From: CAJCJE01 sp963818685
GTDB lineage: Bacteria > Actinomycetota > Actinomycetes > Mycobacteriales > Pseudonocardiaceae
DNA length: 64,000 nucleotides
Direction: 5' to 3'
Assembly: GCA_963818685.1 (NCBI GenBank)
Contig: CAWFTJ010000001.1
Coordinates: 558,001 to 622,000 of the forward strand
Under the pieces are notes generated by a model that was not told where the DNA came from, did not search any database, and saw only the letters and a program-made list of their open reading frames with translations. The position numbers and the translations under genes were made by a program. Positions 1 through 8,711 of the stretch are shown piece by piece (position 1 is the first letter of the stretch; each line of letters opens with the position of its first letter).

Positions 1-5
1 GATCG

Positions 6-398
6 ATGACCTGGCACTACTGGCCCTATCGGATCGTGCTGTCCGTGGCCGCCGTTCTGCTGTTCGACCAGGCGGTGTTCGCCTGCCAGTTCCTCGGCGG
101 CAGCTATCCGTCGCTGGCAACGCACCGGGAGAACGCGACCTACGCGGGCATCGCGGTGGCGGCCGCGGCGTTCGCGGCCATTCCGATCCGGTGGCCTGGG
201 AGGGGGCCATGGTGGCCGATGGCGGCGACGTTCGGCCTGTTCGGGCTGGTCGGGGCGCAGATCCTGCTCGGCTTCAGCCGAGTGCTCGCCGTGCACATCC
301 CGCTCGGGGTGTCGATCATCGTGCTGGTGGCGCTGCTGGTCTGCTGGGCCTGGCGCAGGCACCCAGCCGAAACCGGCAACGCCGAGGTGGCGCGATGA
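6..398 (+). CDS. small four-helix membrane protein, DUF6220-like
   Basis: A 130-residue protein made almost entirely of four hydrophobic segments (about residues 8-26, 46-62, 70-88 and 96-114) with a short basic, soluble tail. A conserved-looking His-Arg pair follows segment 1 (ATHRENATYAG) and a second His sits in AVHIPLG at the start of the last segment. This layout resembles the small DUF6220 membrane proteins. The ATG lies only 5 bases from the window edge with no stop upstream, so the true start could be outside the window. Its stop overlaps the start of the multicopper oxidase by four bases (ATGA), so the two are probably co-translated and it may assist that enzyme at the membrane. Function is inferred from context only. 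Confidence 0.6.
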   Translation: MTWHYWPYRIVLSVAAVLLFDQAVFACQFLGGSYPSLATHRENATYAGIAVAAAAFAAIPIRWPGRGPWWPMAATFGLFGLVGAQILLGFSRVLAVHIPLGVSIIVLVALLVCWAWRRHPAETGNAEVAR

Positions 399-1957
399 GG
401 CCGCTGAGCAGGCGAGGATTCATCGGACTGGTCGTCGGCGTCGGCGCGGCGGCCGGAGTCGGGGTGCCGCTGTTGTCGGGGGTCGCGGGGGCCGCGTCGA
501 CCGGCACGTTGCTGACCAGCGGGCTGCCGCTCCCCCGGCCGTTCACCGTCCCGCTCACGCTGCCGCCGGTGCTGCGGCCGACCCGGTCGGACGCGGACGG
601 CGACCACTACGAGATCACCCAGCGCGCGGCGTCGGTGGAGATCCTGCCTGGGACGCGCACCACGATCTGGGGCTACAACGGGATCTTTCCCGGCCCGACC
701 ATCGAGTCCAGCCGCGGCAGGCCGACGATCGTGCACCACACCAACGCGCTGCCGGTGCCGGTCGTGGTGCACCTGCACGGCGGGCACACGCCGCAGGACA
801 GCGACGGCTACCCGACCGACGTGATCCTGCCGGCGAACGGGATCGATCCGACCATGCCCGGCATGACGGGCATGACGACCGATCCGCTCGCGAAGATCAC
901 CACCGGTGCGCGAACCTACACGTTTCCGCTGGCGCAGCGGGCGGCGACGCTGTGGTACCACGATCATCGGATGGCGTTCACCGGCGCGAGCGTGTGGCGC
1001 GGGCTTGCCGGGTTCCACCTCGTGCGCGACGCCGAGGAGAACGCCCTGCCGCTACCGCGCGGCCCGAGAGAACTGCCGCTGATGATAGCGGATCGCGCGT
1101 TCAACGCGGACGGTTCGCTGCGCTATCCGAGCAAGGATCCGAGCCTGCGCATGCCCGGTGTCGACGAGGCGTACCTGGCGGGCGTGCTGGCCGACGTGAT
1201 CCTGGTGAACGGCCGGCCGTGGCCGGTGGCGGAGGTGGATCGGGCGCGGTACAGGTTGCGGCTGCTCAACGCCTCGAACGCGCGGCGCTACCAGCTCGTC
1301 CTCGATCCGCCGCCGCCCGGTGGCGGTGGTTTCACCCAGATCGGGTCGGATGGTGGGCTGCTCGCGGCGCCGATCTCGCACGATGTCATCGAGATGGCGC
1401 CAGCGGAACGGTTCGACGTGATCGTGGACTTCGGCCGGTACGCGCCGGGCACGGAAGTGGTGCTGGCCAACGGTTTCGGCAGCGGGTCAACGGCCGCCGT
1501 GCTGAAGTTCCGCGTCGGCTCGAACACCGAGGATTCCAGCCGCGTCCCGGACACGTTGAGCACAGTCACCCCGCTCGACCCCGCGCATGCCGCCGTGACG
1601 CGCGATTTCCACTTCGCGGACGCCGGTGACAAGGCCGGTTGGTACATCAACGGGCAGCCGTACTCGCCGACGAACATCGCGGCCGCGCCGAAGCTGGGCA
1701 GCACCGAGGTGTGGCGGCTGGTCTCCGACTTCGCCCACCCGATCCACCTGCACCTCGTGCACTTCCAGGTGCTCTCCCGCGGCCTGTCCGGACCGGGCAC
1801 CTACGACCACGGCTGGAAGGACGTCGTCGACCTGCGGCCTGCCGAGGAGGCCACGATCATCGCGCGGTTCGACGACTATCCGGGCCGGTTCGTGTTCCAC
1901 TGCCACAACCTCGAACACGAGGACATGGCGATGATGGGGAACTTCCGGGTGGGTTAG
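395..1957 (+). CDS. multicopper oxidase, Tat-exported
   Basis: A 520-residue copper enzyme, probably a laccase or bilirubin-oxidase/CueO-like oxidase that couples substrate oxidation to reduction of O2 outside the membrane. All four copper-binding motifs are present: HLH at 126-128, WYHDH at 187-191, HPIHLH near 450, and HCHNLEHEDMAMM at about 502-514 (type 1 copper Cys503, with Met513 as likely axial ligand). The N-terminus carries a twin-arginine signal (SRRGFIGL) followed by a hydrophobic stretch. The ATG overlaps the upstream stop, and GAGGTGG lies just before it. A Met-rich insertion (MPGMTGMTT, about 154-162) is reminiscent of copper-sensing loops in CueO. The physiological substrate cannot be told from sequence. 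Confidence 0.92.
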   Translation: MRPLSRRGFIGLVVGVGAAAGVGVPLLSGVAGAASTGTLLTSGLPLPRPFTVPLTLPPVLRPTRSDADGDHYEITQRAASVEILPGTRTTIWGYNGIFPGPTIESSRGRPTIVHHTNALPVPVVVHLHGGHTPQDSDGYPTDVILPANGIDPTMPGMTGMTTDPLAKITTGARTYTFPLAQRAATLWYHDHRMAFTGASVWRGLAGFHLVRDAEENALPLPRGPRELPLMIADRAFNADGSLRYPSKDPSLRMPGVDEAYLAGVLADVILVNGRPWPVAEVDRARYRLRLLNASNARRYQLVLDPPPPGGGGFTQIGSDGGLLAAPISHDVIEMAPAERFDVIVDFGRYAPGTEVVLANGFGSGSTAAVLKFRVGSNTEDSSRVPDTLSTVTPLDPAHAAVTRDFHFADAGDKAGWYINGQPYSPTNIAAAPKLGSTEVWRLVSDFAHPIHLHLVHFQVLSRGLSGPGTYDHGWKDVVDLRPAEEATIIARFDDYPGRFVFHCHNLEHEDMAMMGNFRVG

Positions 1958-2643
1958 GAGGATTCCTCCAGCAGGGCGAGCCGGTCCAGCGCGGCACGCA
2001 GCGAGGACTCGACCCGCTCCCGCGCATCGCCAGCGCCGACCAGCAGCGTGATGGTCAGCGGCGCCAGCACCTCGCCAAGCCCGTTGCCTTCCGCGCCGAA
2101 GAAGCCGGCCATCTCCAGCAGCACGTAGCCGTGGATGGAGCTCCAGATCTGCGCGGCGAACGTGACCGTGTCCGGCACGTCGACCCGGCCCTCGGCCGAG
2201 GCGCGCTCGGTCAGCCTGGCCAGAACGCCGAAGGCGGTGATGCCTTCCGGCAGCGCGCTCGGCGAGTCGCCGACGGTGAGGTCGCGGAAGTTCTGCTGGT
2301 TGCTCTTGGGTTCGGAGACGCCGAACATCATCCGGTACAGGTGCGGGTTGTCCAGGGCGAAGCGCCGATAGGCGACGCCCTGTGCGAACAGGTCGGCGAT
2401 GGCGTCGTCGGTCTGCCCGACCTCGTCGAGCGCTGCGGCGAAGCGCAGCAGACCTTCCTGGATCAGCGCGGTACGCAGGTCGACCATGCTGCCGAAATGC
2501 GTGTAGACCGTCATGGTCGAACTACCCACTTCCGCGGCGATCTTGCGTACCTGCAACGCCTCCGGCCCTTCGGTGTCGAGCAGCCGCATGGCCGCCGCCA
2601 GGACGCGGGTTCGGGTGTCGGACTTGGCAGGCATGGTTGCCAT
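1954..2643 (-). CDS. TetR family transcriptional regulator
   Basis: A 229-residue regulator. The N-terminal helix-turn-helix spans about residues 10-58 (TRTRVLAAAMRLLDTEGPEA ... VRKIAAEVGSSTMTVYTHFGS), the standard TetR DNA-binding domain. The remainder is an all-helical ligand-binding domain of the TetR_C type. It is divergent from the carotenoid oxygenase with 70 bp between them, holding two near-identical palindromes that are its likely operators. Its 3' end overlaps the multicopper oxidase stop by four bases, tail to tail. It probably represses itself and the oxygenase; the inducer is unknown. Confidence 0.9.
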   Translation of the reverse strand: MATMPAKSDTRTRVLAAAMRLLDTEGPEALQVRKIAAEVGSSTMTVYTHFGSMVDLRTALIQEGLLRFAAALDEVGQTDDAIADLFAQGVAYRRFALDNPHLYRMMFGVSEPKSNQQNFRDLTVGDSPSALPEGITAFGVLARLTERASAEGRVDVPDTVTFAAQIWSSIHGYVLLEMAGFFGAEGNGLGEVLAPLTITLLVGAGDARERVESSLRAALDRLALLEESS

Positions 2644-2649
2644 CTTGCC

Positions 2650-2688
2650 ATAACTTTGTTATACATGAAGAGAGCATAACAATGTTAT
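2650..2688. promoter_or_regulatory. paired TetR operators
   Basis: Two 13-bp palindromes, ATAACTTTGTTAT (2650-2662) and ATAACAATGTTAT (2676-2688), share ATAAC-N3-GTTAT and have centres 26 bp apart. They sit between the divergent TetR gene and the carotenoid oxygenase, the classic place for an autoregulated TetR switch. Confidence 0.8.
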
Positions 2689-2713
2689 CCCACCTCCTCC
2701 AAGAAGGATCACC

Positions 2714-4171
2714 ATGAGCAATCCGTACCTCCAGGGCGCCTACGCCCCGCTCAACCACGAGAACACGGTCACCGAACTGGAGGTGACCGGGCAGATCCCG
2801 GAACACCTTGACGGTCGGTACCTGCGCAACGGGCCGAACCCGGCCGAGGAGATCGACCCGGTCGCCTACCACTGGTTCACCGGCGATGGCATGGTGCACG
2901 GCGTGCGCATCCGCGACGGAAAGGCGGAGTGGTACCGCAACCGCTGGGTGCGCTCGGCCGGCGTGTCCTCGGCGTTGGGCGAGAAAGCCGTGCCGCGCAA
3001 GCGTTCCGCCGGCTGGGCGGACACCGGTCCGAACACGAACATCATCGGCCACGCCGGCAAGACCCTCGCCCTTGTCGAGGCCGGCATCGTCAACTACGAA
3101 CTGTCCGAGGAACTCGACACCATCGGCCAGTGTGACTTCGACGGCACCATCAGCGGTGGCTACACCGCGCATCCCAAGCGTGATCCGCGCACCGGTGACC
3201 TGCACGCGGTGTCCTACTTCTGGGGGCGCGGCAAACGTGTGCAGTACTCGGTGATCGGGGCGGACGGGCGCGCGAAGCGCACGGTCGACATCGACGTCAC
3301 CGGCAGTCCGATGATGCATGACTTCTCGCTCACCGAGAAGTACGTGATCTTCTACGACCTTCCGGTCACCTTCGACGTCGGTCAGGTGGTGCGCACCAAC
3401 GTTCCGGCTTTCCTGCGCGCGCCAGCGAAGCTGGTGCTGAGCGCCCTGATGGGCAAGGTGAAGGTGCCTGAGCCGCTGGCCATCCGGGCCGGGGCCAAGG
3501 CGCGGGGCAACGGGCCGCTGCCCTATCGGTGGAACCCGAAGTACCCGGCCAGGATCGGCGTGATGCCCCGCGACGGTGGCAACGCCGACGTGCGCTGGTT
3601 CGACATCGAGCCGTGCTACGTCTACCACCCGCTCAACGCCTACGACGAGGGCGATCAGATCGTGCTCGACGTGGTGCGGCACGACCGCACGTTCGACGTG
3701 GACGCGCACGGCCCGTTTGAAAGCTCGATCACGCTGGACCGCTGGCGGGTTGACCTCAGCGCGGGCAAGGTGCTCACCGATCGACTCGACGACCGGCCGC
3801 AGGAATTCCCGCGCATTGACGAGCGGCTTGTCGGCCTGCGGCACCGCTACGGCTACGCGGTGGAGGCCGGGGGCGGCCCGGATCGGCCGGGCACGACCGA
3901 AGCGATCGTCAAGCACGATCTGGTCACCGGTCGGACCACTCGCCGTTCGTTCGGCCCGAATTCCTTGCCAGGCGAGGTGGTTTTCGTGCCCAACAGTCCG
4001 GATTCGGCGGAGGACGACGGCGTGCTGATGGGCTTCGTCTACCACCCCGAGACGCAGCGCAGCGATCTCACCCTGTTGGACGCGGGCACGTTGGAAACCG
4101 TCGCCGCGATCCATTTGCCGAACCGAATTCCGAATGGTTTTCACGGAAATTGGGTGCCGATCGGCCAGTAG
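2714..4171 (+). CDS. carotenoid oxygenase (RPE65/CCD family)
   Basis: A 485-residue non-haem iron dioxygenase of the carotenoid/stilbene cleavage family, which splits a conjugated double bond with O2. The four iron-binding histidines are visible in the expected order: His153 (TAHPKRD), His202 (MMHDFSLT), His305 (YVYHPLNAYDEGD) and His477 (GFHGNWVP). The N-terminal family signature DGRYLRNGPNP is present, and the length is normal. AAGGA lies 7 nt before the ATG. The gene is controlled from the divergent TetR promoter region. The substrate could be an apocarotenoid or a stilbenoid/lignin-derived phenol; no carotenoid biosynthesis gene is nearby, which leaves the second option open. Confidence 0.92.
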   Translation: MSNPYLQGAYAPLNHENTVTELEVTGQIPEHLDGRYLRNGPNPAEEIDPVAYHWFTGDGMVHGVRIRDGKAEWYRNRWVRSAGVSSALGEKAVPRKRSAGWADTGPNTNIIGHAGKTLALVEAGIVNYELSEELDTIGQCDFDGTISGGYTAHPKRDPRTGDLHAVSYFWGRGKRVQYSVIGADGRAKRTVDIDVTGSPMMHDFSLTEKYVIFYDLPVTFDVGQVVRTNVPAFLRAPAKLVLSALMGKVKVPEPLAIRAGAKARGNGPLPYRWNPKYPARIGVMPRDGGNADVRWFDIEPCYVYHPLNAYDEGDQIVLDVVRHDRTFDVDAHGPFESSITLDRWRVDLSAGKVLTDRLDDRPQEFPRIDERLVGLRHRYGYAVEAGGGPDRPGTTEAIVKHDLVTGRTTRRSFGPNSLPGEVVFVPNSPDSAEDDGVLMGFVYHPETQRSDLTLLDAGTLETVAAIHLPNRIPNGFHGNWVPIGQ

Positions 4172-4351
4172 GCGCTCCACAATGGATCAATTCAAGATCG
4201 GCCGCACAGCTGGCGACACTGCGCGACCGGTCGGGCGCGGACCGCAGTCGACGATCATCCGAATGCCCGCCCGGTCGCGTCAAGTCGGTCCGGAAGTCGA
4301 CACGAACCCGCTACCCTTCGTGGGGAATTCTGCCGACGAACGAGGTGTCGA

Positions 4352-4867
4352 GTGCGGGAACGGGAACTGCGCAGGCGATGCCGCCGTCTGCTCAACGAGC
4401 TGGACATCCGTCCACCGTTGGATGTGACCGAACTGTGCCGCAAGCTCGGTGAGCAGCGCGGCAGGCCGATCCGACTTGTCGAGCACCCGATACCGGTACC
4501 CGGCCCGTTCGGGGTGTGGATCGCCACCGAGACCGCCGACTACATCCTCTACCAGCAGCACACCAGCAAGTCTCACCAGGATCACATCGTGCTGCACGAG
4601 ATCGGCCACATGATCGCCGGACATCGCGGCGAGGAACAGGACAACGAAATCGTCGAGGGCCTGCTGCCTGGCGCGGAGCCGGCCGCAGTGCGCAGGGCAC
4701 TGTCCCGCACCTCCTACGACAACGAGCACGAGCTGGAAGCCGAGACCGTGGCGACCATCATCCTGGAGTGGGCGTCCGTACTGGACCGCGTTGTCGGTCG
4801 GGCGTCCTCGGACGCGACCGCGGCCAAGATGGGCACCGCACTCGGTGACCGGCTCGGCTGGCTGTAG
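4352..4867 (+). CDS. ImmA/IrrE-type zinc metallopeptidase
   Basis: A 171-residue protein from a GTG start with GAGG 7 nt upstream. It carries the zincin signature HEIGHMIAGH (HExxH at residues 82-86) with an acidic stretch behind it, typical of ImmA/IrrE peptidases that cleave or inactivate a partner repressor. The N-terminal 60 residues (CRRLLNELDIRPPLDVTELC) match the small helical lead-in of actinobacterial members. These enzymes usually sit beside an XRE repressor or a membrane partner; neither is adjacent here, so its target is not evident. Confidence 0.8.
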   Translation: MRERELRRRCRRLLNELDIRPPLDVTELCRKLGEQRGRPIRLVEHPIPVPGPFGVWIATETADYILYQQHTSKSHQDHIVLHEIGHMIAGHRGEEQDNEIVEGLLPGAEPAAVRRALSRTSYDNEHELEAETVATIILEWASVLDRVVGRASSDATAAKMGTALGDRLGWL

Positions 4868-4916
4868 CGGCGGTAGCAGCCGTAGCGGCGCTAGTCAAAA
4901 GTCCACAAAGGACTAG

Positions 4917-5543
4917 CTAGGTGCGTGCGGTGCGCACGAACTGGTTCACCGCGGTCTCGATGATGTCTTCCTTGGTCGCCGCCACCTCGCCGGCCAGCCA
5001 GGTGGCGAGCACCTCGGCGAGGCCACCGGTGAACAGCAGCGCGTTGATCCGGTCGCGCGGCGCGGGCAGCGCGTCCTCGCCGAAGACCTCGTGTGACCTG
5101 GCCGCGATCTCCTCGGCGAACTCGCCGAGGATCTGGTGCCTGCGCCTGCGCAGCAGCGGGGTCGCGCCCGCCTCGACGATGGCCACCCGGCCGATGCGCG
5201 GGTCGTCGGTGAGCAGGTCCACGAACACGGTGATGGCCGCGCGCGCGGCCGCCTCCGGTTCGGGCGGGGCCGCGTCCAGCGCTTCGACGACCACGGCGCG
5301 GATCCGCGCGGCCAGGTCCTCGCAGACGGCGGTGAGCAGCTCGTCGCGGCTGGCGAAGCTCTCGTAGAAGTAGCGCTCGGTCAGTTTGGCGCGCGCGCAG
5401 ATCGCGGTCATCGTCGCCTGCTCCCAGCCCACGGTGCCGAGCAGGTCGAACGCGGCCGCCAACAGGTCGGCGCGGCGTCGCGCGGTCCGCTCGGCCGCGC
5501 TGACACCCCGATAGGGGCGAGTAGGTGAACCCACGTCCGACAT
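4917..5543 (-). CDS. TetR family transcriptional regulator
   Basis: A 208-residue TetR protein with the DNA-binding domain at about 18-64 (RRRADLLAAAFDLLGTVGWE ... CARAKLTERYFYESFASRDEL) and a C-terminal helical sensing domain. It is divergent from the cytochrome P450 gene. A 16-bp near-perfect palindrome begins only 4 bp upstream of its own start codon, which predicts autorepression together with control of the P450. Confidence 0.9.
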   Translation of the reverse strand: MSDVGSPTRPYRGVSAAERTARRRADLLAAAFDLLGTVGWEQATMTAICARAKLTERYFYESFASRDELLTAVCEDLAARIRAVVVEALDAAPPEPEAAARAAITVFVDLLTDDPRIGRVAIVEAGATPLLRRRRHQILGEFAEEIAARSHEVFGEDALPAPRDRINALLFTGGLAEVLATWLAGEVAATKEDIIETAVNQFVRTART

Positions 5544-5546
5544 CTT

Positions 5547-5592
5547 GACAGAACGTCCTGTCGCATTACCGTGGAACGAAGTTGACAGGACG
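5547..5592. promoter_or_regulatory. TetR operator between regulator and P450
   Basis: GACAGAACGTCCTGTC (5547-5562) reads GACAGrACGTyCTGTC on both strands, a 16-bp dyad with one mismatched pair. A further half-site GACAGGACG occurs at 5584-5592, 37 bp away, just before the P450 start. Confidence 0.75.
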
Positions 5593-5618
5593 CCATGCCA
5601 GTCGCGGAGGGCTCAGTC

Positions 5619-6971
5619 ATGAGTCGAACGTTGGCACCCACCCCCACCACCAGCGAACTCCGCACGATCCCCGGCGACTACGGCCTCCCCTGGATCGGCT
5701 ACACACTCGACTCGATGCGCGACCCGCTCGGCTTCCTGCGCGAGCGCTACGACCGCTACGGCCCGGTGTCCTGGGGCGGCGCGTTCGGCAACGCCACCGT
5801 GTTCCTGCTCGGTCCCGATGCGTGCGGTGTCGCGCTGACGAACAAGGACAAGGCGTTCGCCAACGGACCGGGTTGGGGTTTCTACATCGGCCCGTTCTTC
5901 GATCGCGGCCTGATGCTGATGGACGGCGCCGAGCATCTCGCGCACCGGCGGATCATGCAGCAGGCGTTCACCAACGCACGCCTCGCCACGTACGCGAGCG
6001 CGCTGCAGCCGGCGATCGAGGCCGGCATCGCGAACTGGAAACCGGATCCGGCCTTCCTGGTCTACCCTGCCGCCAAGAAACTCACCCTCGACCTGGCCAC
6101 CAGCATCTTCATGGGCGGCGCCAACGACGAGGACGAGGCCAGGATGTCGCGGCTCAACAAGGCATTCGTCGCCTGCGTGCGGGCCGGCACCTCGTTCGTG
6201 CGGTTCCCGGTGCCGGGCGGCCGATGGCGGCGCGGGCTGCGCGGCAGGGCGATGCTTGAGGAGTACCTGCGCGAATACCTGCCGATGCGACGCGCTGGCG
6301 AGGGCGATGACCTGTTCACCGCGTTGTGCCACATCGAGTCCGAGCATGGCGAACGCCTCGACGGCGCCGACATCGTCAACCAGATGATCTTCCTGTTGAT
6401 GGCCGCGCACGACACCTCGACCATCACCATCTCGACCATGATGGGCCTGCTCGGCCAGCACCAGGACTGGCAGCAGCGCTGCCGCGCCGAGTCGCTCGCG
6501 CTGGGCACCCGGTACCCGAGCTATGCGCGGCTCGCCGAGCTGACCTCGTTGGACCTGGTGATGAAGGAGAGCCTGCGACTGGTCGCGCCGGTGCCGAGCC
6601 TGGCCCGCAGGACGGTCAAGGACACCGAGGTGCTCGGCCACTTCCTGCCGGCCGACACGATGATCACCATATCGACGCACTTCACCCACCACATGTCCGA
6701 GTACTGGCGCGACCCGGAGGAGTTCGACCCGCAGCGGTTCAGCCCGGCGCGGGCCGAGGACAAGGTGCACCGGTTCGCGTGGGAGCCCTTCGGTGGCGGC
6801 GTGCACAAGTGTCTCGGCATGTACTTCTCCGGCATCGAGATCAAATCCGTGCTGCACCAGTTGTTGCTGCGGTTCGACTGGTCGGTGCCTGGCGCCTACC
6901 GGACCCCGCTGGACTACACGGCGCTCCCCTATCCCAAGGACGGCCAGCCGGTTGATTTGATTGCCCGGTGA
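5619..6971 (+). CDS. cytochrome P450
   Basis: A 450-residue P450 monooxygenase. Visible landmarks are the I-helix oxygen-binding segment LLMAAHDTSTITIS, the K-helix ExxR (MKESLRLVAP), and the haem-binding loop FGGGVHKCLGMYFSG with the thiolate Cys. The chosen ATG (MSRTLAPTP) has GGAGG 8 nt upstream; an ATG 24 bases earlier lacks a ribosome site. A longer than average N-terminus (LPWIGYTLDSMRDPLGFLRER) resembles CYP51/CYP120-like class enzymes rather than short macrolide P450s. No ferredoxin or reductase is adjacent, so redox partners are encoded elsewhere. The next gene overlaps its stop, so they share an mRNA. Likely induced through the divergent TetR. Confidence 0.92.
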   Translation: MSRTLAPTPTTSELRTIPGDYGLPWIGYTLDSMRDPLGFLRERYDRYGPVSWGGAFGNATVFLLGPDACGVALTNKDKAFANGPGWGFYIGPFFDRGLMLMDGAEHLAHRRIMQQAFTNARLATYASALQPAIEAGIANWKPDPAFLVYPAAKKLTLDLATSIFMGGANDEDEARMSRLNKAFVACVRAGTSFVRFPVPGGRWRRGLRGRAMLEEYLREYLPMRRAGEGDDLFTALCHIESEHGERLDGADIVNQMIFLLMAAHDTSTITISTMMGLLGQHQDWQQRCRAESLALGTRYPSYARLAELTSLDLVMKESLRLVAPVPSLARRTVKDTEVLGHFLPADTMITISTHFTHHMSEYWRDPEEFDPQRFSPARAEDKVHRFAWEPFGGGVHKCLGMYFSGIEIKSVLHQLLLRFDWSVPGAYRTPLDYTALPYPKDGQPVDLIAR

Positions 6972-7510
6972 GCGACGACGAACTACGGCTGCGACCCGCA
7001 ACCGAACAGGATCTGGCGATCATCAAGGAACTGACGGAAACGCCGACGGGCGGTGAGTTCGCCTGGTTCGGTTTTCGCAAGCCCGGTGAGACCCACCGGC
7101 GCTGGGCGGAGAACGGCCTGCTCGACCCGGATAGCAGCACCCTCATGGTGGCGCGCGGCAGCGATCGGCTCGGTTTCGTGAACTGGCGGCGTAGGCGGGC
7201 CATGGCCGAGTCCTGGTACTGGGAGATGGGCATCGGACTGGTGCCCTCCGCGCGTGGCAAGGGCTACGGCACGCAGGCGCACCGGCTGCTGGTCGACTAC
7301 CTGTTCGCGCACACGCCAGCGCATCGGATCGAGGCCAACACCGAACTGGCGAACATCGCCGAGCAGCGCGCACTGGAGAAGGCCGGATTCACCCGCGAGG
7401 GCATGATCAGGGCGGTTGTGTGGCGCGACGGTGCGTGGCGGGACGGATGCACTTACGGCATCCTCCGAACCGACCCACGTCCCTCGCGACAAGAAACACT
7501 TACTAACTGA
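6968..7510 (+). CDS. GNAT acetyltransferase, RimJ/RimL-like
   Basis: A 180-residue acetyl-CoA-dependent N-acetyltransferase. The core acetyl-CoA loop is seen as GLVPSARGKGYGTQAHRLLVDYLF, followed by the family pattern RIEANTELANIAEQRALEKAGFTREG of Ala/Ser N-terminal acetyltransferases. Its GTG start overlaps the P450 stop (GTGA), indicating translational coupling. It may acetylate a small molecule or protein in the same pathway, but nothing in the sequence names the acceptor. Confidence 0.85.
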   Translation: MSDDELRLRPATEQDLAIIKELTETPTGGEFAWFGFRKPGETHRRWAENGLLDPDSSTLMVARGSDRLGFVNWRRRRAMAESWYWEMGIGLVPSARGKGYGTQAHRLLVDYLFAHTPAHRIEANTELANIAEQRALEKAGFTREGMIRAVVWRDGAWRDGCTYGILRTDPRPSRQETLTN

Positions 7511-7555
7511 GACAAATGGCTGCCGAGTGCCGATCGGACCGGATACCGTGTTCTG

Positions 7556-8178
7556 GTGACTCTCGACGGACCGGTGCAACCGCCATTGCCCGCGCATCAG
7601 GTGGCGGCCAGGAACCTGCGCGTCTCGGACGCGGAGCGCGAGCACGTGGTCGGCCTGTTGCAGAAGGCCGTCGCGTTGGGCCTGCTGAACCTGGACGAGT
7701 TCACCGAGCGGACCGACATCGCGCTCGCCGCGAAGATCCGCGCGGAGCTGAACAGCGTGCTGATCGACCTGCCCGGCATCGGCCAGGTGCGCGGCCAAGT
7801 CGCGGTGACGGCCAGGTCGCGGTGCCCGGCGGCAAGCCGCTGGAACTGCGCACCCGCACCGGCAACATCAAGCAGACCGGTCAGTGGACCGTACCGTCCT
7901 CGGTCCTGGCCGAGTGCACGATGGGCAACGTCACCGTGGACTTCACCGAGGCCAGGGTGACCACCAGGGACATCGACATGCGCGTTCAGTGCGGTTCCGG
8001 CAATGTCACGGTGATCGTGCCGCGTGGCTGGAACGTGGTGCTGGAGCAGATCAACACGGGCATGGGCAGCGTGGCCAACAAGGCGACCGAGCCGGCCGAT
8101 CCGACCATGCCGGTGCTGCACGTCTCGGCGAAGGTCGGCATGGGCAACGTGAAAATCCGTTATCCACGGGGCAAGTAG
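7556..8178 (+). pseudogene. DUF1707 / LiaF-like protein split by a frameshift
   Basis: The first 80 codons encode a clear DUF1707 domain (NLRVSDAEREHVVGLLQKAV ... NLDEFTERTDIALAAKIRAE). From about 7826 the coding signal continues in the next frame as a LiaF/cell-wall-active-antibiotic-response type beta domain (MGNVTVDFTEARVTTRDIDM ... MGNVKIRYPRGK) that ends at 8178. At the junction an imperfect 17-bp tandem repeat is present (7793-7809 and 7810-7826). Removing one copy restores an uninterrupted frame; so does adding a single G at the repeat boundary. The GTG start has TACCGT 6 nt upstream, consistent with a leaderless mRNA. Either a true pseudogene or a sequencing error in a GC-rich repeat. 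DUF1707 proteins are common in actinobacteria and of poorly defined role. Confidence 0.8.
7793..7826 (+). repeat. 17-bp imperfect tandem repeat at the frameshift
   Basis: GGCCAAGTCGCGGTGAC is followed directly by GGCCAGGTCGCGGTGCC (two differences). Because 17 is not a multiple of three, the second copy shifts the DUF1707 reading frame. Confidence 0.85.
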
Positions 8179-8222
8179 TTGTCGCTTTGTTCGCCGGCCT
8201 GCGGACATCTATCGTGCCAAGG

Positions 8223-8711
8223 GTGATCGAGGTACGCAGGGCTGTTGCCGACGATTCCGCCGAACTGACCAGGCTCCGTGAACACCTCTTCGCCGGGCTG
8301 GACGGCGTCCACCCGGAACCAGGCCAATGGCAGCAGGACGCCATCGCCGTGCTGCGCAAGCGCCTTGACGAGCGCGACGGCGAGATGGCCGCGTTCGTGG
8401 TGGACGTGCCAGAGTCGACGGGCAGGCTCGCGTCCTGCGCGATCGGCGTGATCGACACCCGGTTGCCCTCTCCGCACAATGCGCGCGGCGAGGCAGGTTA
8501 CGTGATGAGCGTGGCGACCGACCCGGAATACCGCAGGCGCGGCTACTCGCGTGGCTGTGTGCGCGCGCTGCTCGACTGGTTCGGCGAGCGGGGCATCACC
8601 CAGATCATGCTGAACGCCTCGGCGCAGGGCGAACCGCTCTACACCCAGCTCGGTTTCGCCTTCTCCGGCGACCCGCAGATGCGACTGCGACTGCCCGTGC
8701 GGAACCACTGA
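8223..8711 (+). CDS. GNAT acetyltransferase
   Basis: A 162-residue N-acetyltransferase. The acetyl-CoA pyrophosphate loop is VATDPEYRRRGYSRGCVRALLDW (R/Q-x-x-G-x-G/S type), preceded by the beta4 strand GEAGYVMSV and followed by the LNASAQGEPLYTQLGF segment typical of the fold. The GTG start is chosen because TATCGT lies 7 nt upstream, the pattern of a leaderless transcript; a GTG nine bases earlier is possible. It follows the broken DUF1707 gene on the same strand by 44 bp. Substrate unknown. Confidence 0.85.
   Translation: MIEVRRAVADDSAELTRLREHLFAGLDGVHPEPGQWQQDAIAVLRKRLDERDGEMAAFVVDVPESTGRLASCAIGVIDTRLPSPHNARGEAGYVMSVATDPEYRRRGYSRGCVRALLDWFGERGITQIMLNASAQGEPLYTQLGFAFSGDPQMRLRLPVRNH

Noticed and set aside
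4917..5367. Ser/Ala-rich plus-strand frame opposite the TetR gene
   Set aside because: Low-complexity antisense translation of a clear TetR gene.
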